In this document: positions 23,101-34,700 of the stretch, piece after piece
How the letters are laid out: every line of letters begins with the position of its first letter
How positions within the stretch are numbered: position 1 is the first letter of the stretch
Assembly (NCBI GenBank): GCA_039583875.1
Contig: CM077164.1
Span: 70,463,628 to 70,527,627, forward strand
Direction of reading: 5' to 3'
From: Platanthera guangdongensis
Lineage: Eukaryota; Streptophyta; Magnoliopsida; Asparagales; Orchidaceae
DNA length: 64,000 nt
The notes under the pieces: generated by a model
Database searches by the model: none
Told to the model about the DNA's origin: nothing
What the model saw: the letters and a program-made list of their open reading frames with translations, nothing else
Translations under genes and position numbers: made by a program

Positions 23101-26100
23101 TACAGGGTGTCATCGGCCGCTCCTCCAGCTCGGTTGCGTCTTTTTCTGTGAAAGGTATAACCTGTCTCTCTCCTAACCCCCACTGGATCGTCGATTCTGG
23201 TGCTACTCGCCATATTACCTCCCAGAACCCCTCCCAGTATCTCTAGACGGCTCATCCCTCGTGTATCACTGTGGTCAATGGTGACACCCTACCGATCTCT
23301 GGCGCCGCTGCTCTTCAGCTTACCCCGGCCCTTTCTCTTTCCTCGGTTCTTCACGTTCCGGGATCTCTTTTCAATTTACTTTTTGTCAGTCGTCTGACGC
23401 ACGACCTTGATTGTTGCATAACTTTTTCTCCCTCTTCCTTTTTTATGCAGGATCGTCGCACCCGGAGTATCATTGGTAGGGAGCAGCTGTTGAATGAGAT
23501 CTACATCTTGGATATCTCACCCACTCTTCTCTCCGCGGTCTCCAATGTTGATTGGCATCGCCGCCTTGGGCATACTCCTCTTCTGATTCTCAAGCGGACA
23601 CTTCCTGATGTTCCTTTACGGGAGTTCTCTTGTGAATCTTGTATATACGGCAAACAACATCGTTCTATCTTCCCCACTGCATGTCCCAGGAGTAGTACTC
23701 CTTTATTCTTAATTCATTCTTGTTGAAAGAGTAAAGAGAGATTAGAAGGTGTAATTCATTCATCCATATAGGGGTTTTAAATAGAATTACAACATGACAC
23801 AAAGACACCGATAGCCGGTGTGGGACTAAACACAAATATACCTAAAGACCTAATAACCTGACATTGACCCGATAATACCAACACTCCCCCTCAAGCTGAA
23901 GGGGGAACCCTTCAGCTTGGCCACAACAAATAACGGCAATGGAGGTAAATGATGTGAGACAAAACATCAGACGAGCCACCGGGGGAAAATCCAAACCGAG
24001 GAATCAAGTCGGGGACATAGCCACACACGACGTTGACCCACACACGACGCAGACGCGGACCCACTGGAAACCGGTCAACCAACATCACTTACACACACAA
24101 CATGCGAAAGGGAACAAAAGATGTTGAGCAAGTCATCAAACGATTGATCGGGGATAATCTGTTGGCGATAATCCGTACAAAAACGGTCCCTCACGACACA
24201 GTCCTGCACGACACGGTCCCCCGCGACACAACCCGATGAGACTGAAACACCAACATCAGACGTGTCCCCAACACACGACCAATCGAAAGAAAAAACGGGG
24301 AGACGCAAACGACATACAACATAAGCCTAGATGTCGTGTGAGACTAAGGCGAATAACGGGAAAGATCATCTGGGTCGCCCTTATCCCACACTCCCCCTCA
24401 CGTGGATATCACGTGCATATAGGCATAAATCATAAAGATGCAACACAACAACTTAAAAGACAAGAAAAAAAACTACATAGAGGAAAACAATAGCAGCTAA
24501 GTCGGAGAGGCATCCATCGGGAGAAGCATCCGTCGGCACGAAGGAGCAGCAGGGCAGCAGCGGAGGAGAAGCACGGCTCGCAGAGCAGCCGGAGAAGAAG
24601 AAGTAGTGCGGCAGAGGGCATCCATGCCGGAGAAGAAGCAGCTGCAGCAACAGCAGGCCGGAGAAGAAGAAGCGGTCGGGAGAGGAGCAGAGACGGAGAA
24701 GCCGTCGGGAGAAGAAGAGGAAGCCGACGGAGCCGTCGATGTCGCAGATGAAGCAGGAGGAGCCGTCGATGTCGCAGAGGAAGCATCCCAGGGAGGCGAC
24801 GATGCAGAGTGGAGCCGACGAAGCCGTCGGGATCGTCGTCGAGGAGCAGCGACGCTATTGGGAGAAGGTCTCGCTCCCGTCTTCGGAACAGACGACGATC
24901 CGTCGACGGGAGCGAGGGGAAAAACTATTTCCGTGAGCCCTAGCAGGCGATCGGAAGCGGAAGACCGGGTCAGGTTTTCGGGAGGTTGTAACAGTAGCTG
25001 GGAGTGAAAAAAAAATTTAGGTCACAGAACCTGCCTCTGATACCATGTTGAAAGAGTAAAGAGAGATTAGAAGGTGTAATTCATTCATCCATATAGGGGC
25101 TTTAAATAGGATTACAACATGACACAAAGACACTGATAGCCGGTGTGGGACTAAACACAAATATACCTAAAGACCTAATAACCTGACATTCACCCGATAA
25201 TAGCAACAATTCTGATGTATGGGGCCCTTATAAAGTCCCTAGTATCTATGTCTTTCGCTATTTTGTAACTTGTATTGATCATACTGAACTTACATCTGTG
25301 TTTCGTGTCTTCTTAACTGAGATGCATACACAGTTCACCACCTCACTCAAAATCATCCGCACTAATAATACTCGCGAGTATACGGGGCACACCTTCTCCA
25401 ATCTCTGCACCGAATTTGGTGTCATTCATCAAACTTCGTGTGCGTATACCCCTCAGCAAAATGGGGTAGCCGAACGGAAAAATCGTCATTTACTCGATGT
25501 TGCTCGGTCCCTCATGTTTCAAATGAAGGTTCCGATCGAATATTGGAATTTTGTCGTCTACACGGCCTGTCATCTCATTAACCGCCTACCTTCTTTTGTT
25601 CTTTACTTTGTCATTCCTATCCAACTCCTCATCCTACTACCAACCCAACCTCTCTCACCCTGCGTGTCGTTGGGTGTGTTTGTTATGTTCATCTTCTTGG
25701 ACCTCCCTCCGACAAACTTGTTCCTCGGGCGGCAAAATTTATGTTTGTTGGCTACTCCCGTACTCAAAAGGGGTATGTTTGCTACTCTCCTTCAGATGGC
25801 AAGTTGGTCATCTCCGCGGATGTCACCTTCTGCGAAGACCAGCCCTTTCACTTACCTTCCCCCACCCCGTCTTCCTCTCCTGCTCTCCCCCGGCCTGCCG
25901 TACCTATCACGCCCTCCTTTCTGCCATCTCTCTCCTCCTCTATTCCTGCCCCCAAGATTCCTCCGTCTGTTATCCGTGTCTATACTCGTCGCGGCTCCAA
26001 GGATGGTTCCCTGCCTCAGCTCCCTGCTCCCAGTGACACCCCGGCAACGGCGGATCCGGCTCCTGCTTCTATGGTCCATCTCCTGGCCAACTACGTTTCT

Positions 26101-27888
26101 CTCCATCAGCTCACTCCACCTCCCTACGCCTTTGTCACTTCGCTTTCCTCTATTTCTATTCCTAACACTGTGCCGGAGGCACTTCAACATCCGGGATGGC
26201 AGGCGGTCATGGACGATGAAATGAGGGCTCTCTGGGCTAACCGGACTTGGGATCTGGTTTCTCTTCCTGCAAGCGAACACTGTGTTAGCTGCAAGTGGGT
26301 CTTTGTTGTTAAACATGCAGCGGATGGCACCGTTGAGTGTCTAAAGGCCCGCCTCGTGGCCCGGGATTTTACTCAGCAACATGGCCTTGATTATGAGGAA
26401 ACCTTCTCTCTGGTGGCCAAATTGAACACGATCCGCGTTCTTCTCTCCTTGGTTGTTCATCGTCATTGTCCTCTTTACCAGTTGGATGTTAAGAACGTCT
26501 TCCTCAATGGCGATCTACAGGAGACTGTTTATATGCACCAACCTCCAGGGTTTGAGACCACAGGGAGTCTCAGGTTTGTCATCTTCGGAAATCTATTTAT
26601 GTTCTCAAACAGTCCCCGAGCGCTTGGTTTGAAAAATTCAGCAAGGTAGTCTGCGATATTGGCTTCATTCGGAGCTCGGCTGATTTCTCTCTCTTCACCC
26701 GACACCGATCAACCGGAACTGTGATCCTACTTGTCTATGTTGACGATATCCTCATTACTGGCGACGATACTACAGGGAAACAACATACCAAGCAACAGTT
26801 GAACTCCGCCTTTCAGACCAAAGATCTTGGTAACCTACGGTATTTTCTCGGGATTGAGGTTGCACGACGCCTTGATGGTCTTGTATAATCCCAAAGGAAA
26901 TATTGCATGGACCTCCTTCATGATGCCGGCAATTCTGGATGCAAACCTACGGATACTCCTATGGATGCTAATCACAAGCTCTCGGCCCACAGCTCTGACT
27001 CCGATAAGCTGCTTACGAATCCGGAATACTACAAACGCTTGGTTGGAAAAATGATCTATCTTACAGTTACTCGACCAGACATCTCTTTTGTCGTGGGAGT
27101 CGTGAGTCGATTTATGCATGCTCCTCGGACATCTCATCTTCAAGCTGTCGAGCGCATTCTTTGGTATCTCAAGAACGCTCCAGGACAAGGGCTTGTGTAC
27201 AAGCCATCCACATCTTTATCTCTCGTTGCATACTCGGACACTGACTATGCAGGATCCATTGATGATAGGCATTCTACATCTGGTTTCTGTACTTACTTCG
27301 GTGGACATCTCATAACCTGGCGTAGCAAGAAACAGACTGTGGTTGCTCGCTCTTTTGCTGAAGCCGAGTACCGGGCCATGGTTGTTGTTGTTTCCGAGTT
27401 AACTTGGCTTGAGAGCCTTTTGGGAGACTTGGGTGCTCGTCTCTCATCACCGGCGACCATATTTTGTGATAGTCAAGCAGCAATACATATTGCCAAGTAT
27501 CTGTTTTTTCACGAATGCACAAAGCATATTGAAGTTGACTGTCACTTTATTCGGGAAAAAGTACAGTCAAAGAAGATAGATTTGGAGTATGTCTCTACTA
27601 CAAACCAAGTTATTGACATCCTGACTAAAGCTCTCTCTCAGTCGCTATACTACCGATTTTTATCCAAGCTTGGTGCCTACGCTTGTACGCTCCAGCTTAC
27701 GGGGGAGTGTTAGAAAAGCCTTAGTAAGGGCCCATTTTTCTCTCTTTTCTCTCTCTTTGTATTTGTCTCACATCTTGGATTGGGATTTTCTCTTCTTCCT
27801 CTCTTCATATATAAGTGTATTCATACTTGTAATTTATTATTCAAGAAGTATATACAAGGTTTGAGGTCATTCTTTACAGAAACTATAA

Positions 27889-27960
<72 letters not shown>

Positions 27961-28759
27961 GAGTTGCAGGCACTGGCCTCCGGCCCGATGGCTACGCGCC
28001 ACAGTACCTGGCCGCCGACGGCGGGCTTCACCCGCCCCACCACCCCCGGCAGGCTCCGCCCGCACCCCCCCCCCCCCCCCCCCCCCCCCGACGGGCTCCC
28101 CCCGCCCCTTGTGACGATGTCACAACTTTTTTATAAGTTAAATTTTTATAGTAATTTAAATTTTCATTTTTAAAAAAATTTATATATTAATATAAAATAT
28201 ATATATTATATATAATATTTTTTATAATATATAATTTACGTTTTTAATATATTATATATATTAATATTTTAAATTTTATAAAAAAAAAAAGAAAAATCCC
28301 CTCCCCCGGCGAATTTGCGGCCTCCCCCACCGCCGGCAGCGGAGCCGCCGGCGGCCTGACCGGCGGCCCCCGGCAGGTTCGCCGGTGGCAGGCGAAACTG
28401 CCGGCGGTGGTCCGGTGGCGCTCCGGCGGGGCCACCGCCGGAGCGCTCCGGCGGTTTTTTCTGTGCGGGATTTAGGAGAGAGAGGATTGAGTGATTTTTG
28501 TTTTTTTTTATATGCAAACCAAAATCGCTATTTACAGCCCAAGATCCAACGCTTGAGGATTAAAAGAGTCAAATCCGACGGTCACCTATTTTCATCCTAT
28601 TTTCGAACTCACGCTATTGGCAGACCACCATATATCTTTTTAGAATAGTAATAGATATATATATATACATATATATATAATACATTGAAACTATAAGTAT
28701 ATATCCATTGTTGAATCCATAAAATCAAAGTTTTTTAATTAGTCCACAAAATTAAAGTT

Positions 28760-28791
<32 letters not shown>

Positions 28792-31700
28792 TATTACATT
28801 GAACCTATAAGTACATATCCATTTGTTGAATCCACAAAATCAAAGTTCTATTATATAATACATTGAAACTCCCCTCTACATATAGAGTGGAGTTACAACA
28901 ACCTCCAATAGGAGATGTGAAAAAAAAGTAATGACTACAATGGACCTTCACGATGAGCTTTAACGCATTCTCTCAAGATGACGCATATATATCATTTATG
29001 TCCAGCTTATTACACTTATCTGAGAGATAAATGAACATGTTTGATGAATGTTGCGGCTGCAGCCTGCAGGGGATTAGATGCAGCAGGCTGTCAGGTTTGT
29101 GGAGGGGAGTAGGGGCTGCAGCAAGTGGAAACAGAGGTTTAACGGGTGGAAGATGGAGACTAGGGTTAGGGGAAGACTTGAGGAGGGAGATACCAACCTA
29201 TGAGTCGTCACCTAGGGTTCCACGGAGTCGGCACCGGTGCGGGATCGTGAGATTCCGGGAAAACTTTCTCCAAAATCTGCAATGACATAAAACCATCCCA
29301 CTACGAGTCTATTTATAATAAAACAAAAGCTATGACATCCCACCTTCGACGGCTATGATTGTCCGGAGGTGGGGCCACTCAAAATATACTAAAATGAACC
29401 AAAAATAATAAAGTAACATATGATTTTGACTCGCGAAATCCGGACACATCCGCTAAGTCAGATCGGCTATCCGATCAAGCATTCATGCGCGAATACACGA
29501 ACGTAGGTCCCTCCTCCTGGTGAACGATCTGATGGGTCTCCAGCACTCTCTCAAGTTGGGAATACAATATTATTCATAGACAACTTGATAATAAGGTTTA
29601 CAAATATTTTTTCACTCAATCTCTTAGTAAGGACATCTGCAAGTTGTTCCTTTGAGTGTACAAAAGGAGTATATCTAATTCCTTTCATAATATTTTCTTT
29701 AATGAAGTGTCAGCCAACTACGATATACTTGATGCAGTCATATTGGACAGGGTTATAAGCAATGTTAATTGCATCTTTGTTATCACAATACAAATTGAAT
29801 GGGTCAATTTCTAGTAAGTCAAGATCATTCATGAGAGTACAAAGTCATATCCCCTCACATATATCATGAATCATTACTCTAAACTCAGCTTCAACCTTCA
29901 GCAAAAGAACGAGTCACAACATGATATTTCTTACTTATTCAAGTGATCAAATTAGCTCCAACAAATGAACAATATCATGTTTAAAACTGTTGTGGAAAAA
30001 TCGTCCACTATAAAAGTATCGACAGAACAGCCTGACATAAGACGAGATCACATTATCACAACATCAGAAAAGAAAGTGAATTTAAAAGAGAGAATTTCAA
30101 CTTAAATTTTTATCAGTAGAGTCATCAGCTAGGTGTCTACTCAACCATTGATTAGCACCGCCCACAAGAAGGAATCCTGTCATAGGTACCTTCTTATTCT
30201 CTTGTCGCTATATCTCGTTCAACAAGTCCCTAGTCTTAATCAACCAATCTTCAGTCTCCATAAGATTTTCTTCTCAACTGAAGTTGGAGGGGCGAAGTTC
30301 TCTAAAATTCCTCAGGTAACAATCCATTTCAATGTCCATGACAGTAGGTGCAGGAGTTGGGTCTGGGACCGTTACAGGTAGAGTATTCTTGAATTCCAGC
30401 AGGGCTAGGGTTATGCCCTGGCAATTTCAACTGCAATTCCTATAGGTGTTGATTCTACTGGAGGATTCACCTCTTCAATGATAATCTTAGGCATTCCATT
30501 TTGTCGCGGTGGTTCGCCCATGCCACGACTAAGAGGTGTTTGTAAAGCGTAAAGAAAAATCGTCGTTATTGAAAATTTCATGACGTAAGATAAAGAGCTA
30601 TGGAAAATATCTAATGTCCATATGCAAAATCTAAGGACAAGATTAAGCTTGGTGATTGTAACGTAGAATGACAGATTCAGTGAAATCCCAGGGCTTTGTG
30701 AGTTTCTTGAGTTCAAAGGATCTCGAATCTGTCTCTGATACCAATAATAACACCCCTACCTAGTTTAACATATTTTCAAAAGCACGACCGACACATGTGA
30801 TATGAAGCAAACTAAGCAACAATAAATAAATTTATACATAGCAGGAGATATCTAAAGTACACAATGGAAAATTTTAAAACTGAACATAAAGTTAAAAAAA
30901 CACCTCAAAATCTGATTCACAGAGACAACTAGAAATGAAAATATCAAATAGTCTGAGATATTGAAACTTAAAAGAGATTGATAGATTTGAGTTCATAAAT
31001 AGTTAATGCAAAATTTGAAAGGAAAAACAAACTTGTTAGAAAAGCCCATTTAGTCTATGCCCATTATGTATTTTTATTGTTTTTCTCTCTCCTCTTTAGT
31101 CCCACGTCATGTATAGAACCTTCATCTCTCTTTCTTTCATCTATATATTTGTACTCATTCTTTGTATTTTATACAAGTGAACATATATACAAGGTTGACT
31201 TTTTTCCTTCCCTACATGGTATCAGAGCCACCGATTCTCCTTGAGTGGCTTCCCTCTTCTTAAACCGCACAACCAGCGTGGTCCTCTTCCCTGCCTGCGG
31301 CTTGCTGCGGACTGCTCTTCTGTCTGCTGCCCTCTCGGTCTCCTGCGGCCTGCCTCCCTGTCCGCTCCGCTACTCTTCTTCTGCTTCCTCTCCTTCTTCG
31401 TGGTCCCACCCCTCTCCTCAGGCATCTTATAGCCTTCCCCCCTCTCTCTCTCGTCGGGTCCACCTCTCCCTGTATCTCATCCAGACCGCACACTCTTACT
31501 CGCGGCCTGCTCCAGCTCACTGCGGCCAGCTTCTCTCACGGTCTGTTCCTACTAGTCCAGACCGCGTACTCTTCTCGCGGTCTGCTCCAACTCGTTGCGG
31601 CCTGTTTCTACTCGCCCACCCCCCTCTGCTTCTCTCGCGGCCTGCACCTCTCGCGGCTTGTACCTCTCGCGACCTGCCCCTCTCGCGGCCTGCGTCTCTC

Positions 31701-34700
31701 GCGGCATGCGCCTCGCGCGACCTGTCCCTACTAATCCAGACCGCAATCTCTTCTCGCGGCCTGCTCCGGCTCGTTGCGGCCTGTTTCTACTCCCCCCCAC
31801 CTTCTGCCTCGTCTTACTCGTGGACTCTTCTTGTCCGCTGAGTTCTGCTATCCGCTGCCTTGTCGCTGGAGTCCTACTCGCGACCTTTGACTCGCCGCGG
31901 TCTGTTCCTGGTTGTTGTGCTTTGTTCTCTCTTTCCGCTTGAGTCTTCTTTACTCGCGGTCTCTTCTCTCTGCCCGCTGCTGGCCTCTTGTTTCTCTGAC
32001 CGCTGCTGTGCTCAGCCAGACCGTGCGGACTGTTGCCTTCCCGCATTTAGGTCACGGTCTTCTCCTCTTTCCTATCAGCGCGGCTTGTCTCTGTCCGCTG
32101 CGACCTTATTTTTCTCCCGGCCTCCGCCTTTGGTCGCGGCCTCCTCCCGCCGCTGGTGTATTCACATCGTGACCGATCGGTCTCAGCTCTAGTCGCGCGG
32201 TCTGCTTTGTTGATCGGTCTGTTCTCCTAGCCGCTCTCTTATTCATGGCCTCTTCTGCGGATTCTATCGAAACGGCGGTTCCTCCTGCTGACCGCCCGGC
32301 CTCTCTCCCGGAAGTGCGAGATGAGCTCCGTATTACCACTATCTCTCTGACCGGCAAGAAGAATTTTGTGGACTGGGCGCACTCTGTTCGCCGTGTCCTG
32401 CAATCCAAGGGTTTTCTTCATCACTTGACCCAGGACGTTACCGGTACTCCTACTGATGATTGGTTACGCAATGATGGTCGTGCGCAGACATGAATCCTTA
32501 ATTCTCTTGATGGCGAGTCTTATCGTCTGGCCATGTACCATGAGACGGCCAAGAGCATGTGGGACGAGCTCCATACTCTTTACTCTGGCAAGGATAGTCT
32601 CCACCATTTGTATGACATTATCACTGCTCTCTAAGCCCTTGATAGCGGTGGAGCGACCGATCTGACCTCCTTTGTTGCTCAGGCTCGGTCTCTGGTCGAG
32701 GCTTGGATCCAACATCAGCCTCCTACTCTAGATCTTGCTGCCCAACGTGCCCAAAAGGAAGTTGTGGGTATAGCCATGATGATGGTTTGGGTACCCCATC
32801 ACCTTCACAGTGTACGGGCTCACATCCTCTCCTCTACTGTTAACCCGTCCTTCTCAGATGTGTGCTCGATGCTTCTCAAAGTATCCCCGCCTCCGGATGT
32901 GCCTGGGCCTCCTTCTCCGACCCTTGTTCAGCAGGCCCCTGCTCCTTTATTGCCTCTTCCATCTTCAGCTCGTAGAGGCCGCTCTGATTCTCGGGGACGT
33001 GGTCGGGGTGGACGGCCTTGGCCTAAGTGCTCGTTCTGCGGCAAAGACGGGCATCTTGAAGCCACGTGCTATCGCAAGCATGGTCGCCCTCCTCGTCCGC
33101 AGGCCTCTGTTGCTGCCACCGACCCCTCTCCCACTCGTACTGACCTCGACGAGGTTCGCCTTCAGCTCCAGCATCTTCATGGACTGCTCAGCCGCCCGCC
33201 TGCCTCGGTTGCCTCTGCTGCCTCCATCTCCAATGAAGGTATCGCATGCCTCTCCTCTGGCCCGCGATGGATCCTCGATTCTGGTGTCACTCATCACATC
33301 AGCTCTGTTCGGCCTCCTCAGTACTTGTCTTCACCTTACCCGAAGTACATTACTGTGGTCAATGGGGCATCTGTCGCTGTCTCTGGATGTGCTGATATTC
33401 CTCTCGCCTCTTCTCTCCTCCTACGCTCGGCTCTTCACGTTCCGGGCTCTACTTTCAATTTACTTTCTGTTGATCGTCTTACTACTGATTCAAATTGCTC
33501 AGTGACCTTTACTTACTCTTCTTTTCTGATACAGGATCAGCAGACGCGGATTATCATTGGTAGGGGGCGACTGCAGAACGGGCTCTTCCTTCTTAATGAC
33601 TCGCCTACTCTCCTCGCATCTATCTCCTCTTCGGATTGGCATCGACGTCTTGGTCATGCTCCTCTCCCAGTCCTCCAGAAGGCTCTCCTGGATGTATCTC
33701 TTCCTGTGTTTCAGTGTGAAACATGTATTTTTGGCAAACAGTCACGTTCATCTTTTCCTTCCCATTGTACTCGGAGCTCTGCTCCTTTTGTTTTGGTACA
33801 CTCCGATATATGGGGTCCGTACAAAATTACTAGTATTTCTGGCTACCGTTACTTTCTTACTTTTATTGATGATTACTCTTGCATGACATGGTTGTATCTC
33901 CTATGTGATCGTTCTGATCTTCCTCGCGTCTTCAGGGCCTTCATTCTTGAGACTCGCACTCAATTCTCTGCGCTCATTCGTATTATTCGCACTGACAATG
34001 CGCGCGAGTACACTGGTCATGACTTCGCGACCCTCTGCTCTGAGTTCAACATTCTTCACCAAACCTCGTGTGCATATACTCCACAACAGAATGGTGTCGC
34101 CGAGCACAAGAATCATCACCTTTTGGATGTAGCTCGCTCTCTTATGCTTCAAATGCAGGTTCCCAAACCGTACTGGAACTTTGCGCTCTCCACGGCCTGT
34201 TTTCTTATCAACCGTCTGTCATCTTTTATCCTCAAGCATGCTACTCCTTTCGGCCTCCTATTTCCCTTCACTCCGCCTTTTCCTGTTACTCCCCGGATTT
34301 TTGGGTGTACTTGCTACGTTCACCACCTTGGTCCCTCTCCAGACAAGTTGGATCCCCGTGCAGCCAAACATATCTTTGTAGGCTACTCGCGCACTCAAAA
34401 GGGTTATGTGTGTTATTCGCCTACTACCCGCAAGGTGACTGTCTCTGCGGACGTCACTTTCTGAGAAGATCTTCCCTTCTTTTCTGCTCTGGATATCGCT
34501 CCTGGTCCAGAGCCCGTCGTTCGTCCTATCATCTCTGCTCCTCGTTCATCATCTCCTCCTCCTCCTGCACAGCCTCCGGTCCGTCCACATCCACATGTTA
34601 TCCGGGTCTATTCTCGTCGCAATCCTCATCCCGTTGCCCCCCTGCAGTCGGCTTCGACCTCTGATGCTCCACTACCTGCTGCTCCGGCTCCCGCATCCAC

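Larger units (their letters stand above)
23721..25208 (-). mobile_element. TRIM-like nonautonomous LTR element nested in copia-A
   Basis: Two 163-bp LTRs (23721-23883, 25046-25208; five differences) in minus orientation start TGTTGGTATT and end TTTCAACA. Target duplication ATTCT is at 23716-23720 and 25209-25213. The PBS (minus, TGGTATCAGAGGCAG) abuts the 5' LTR at 25045-25031, and the PPT (TTGAGGGGGAG) abuts the 3' LTR at 23884. The 1.16-kb interior has no retroviral domain; it is GC-rich with GTCG/GAGGAG-type repeats around 24600-24950. Removing it restores the copia-A reading frame (LIHS-DVWGPYKV). Confidence 0.95.
21051..27878 (+). mobile_element. Copia-A, complete but decayed Ty1/copia element with a nested TRIM
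   Basis: LTRs of 169 and 171 bp (21051-21219, 27708-27878) begin TGTTAGAAAAGCC. TSD GAAAC is at 21046-21050 and 27879-27883. PBS at 21220, PPT at 27699. I count eight substitutions and one 2-bp indel between LTRs. Total 6,828 bp, of which 1,488 belong to the nested TRIM plus one copy of its duplication. Gag and pol are on the plus strand with stops and frameshifts. Coding similarity makes it a close relative of copia-B (31034-36523). Short LTRs suggest an Ale/Retrofit-type lineage, which is inference. Confidence 0.95.

Noticed and set aside
24430..25007. Leu/Arg-rich and Glu/Ala-rich ORFs in the TRIM interior
   Set aside because: Both strands are open through a GC-rich repeat; no retroviral or host motif.
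31245..31841. 198-codon ORF in the copia-B leader (and long frames on the other strand)
   Set aside because: Ser/Leu/Pro-rich compositional ORF in a repeated leader; not shared with copia-A and no family motif.
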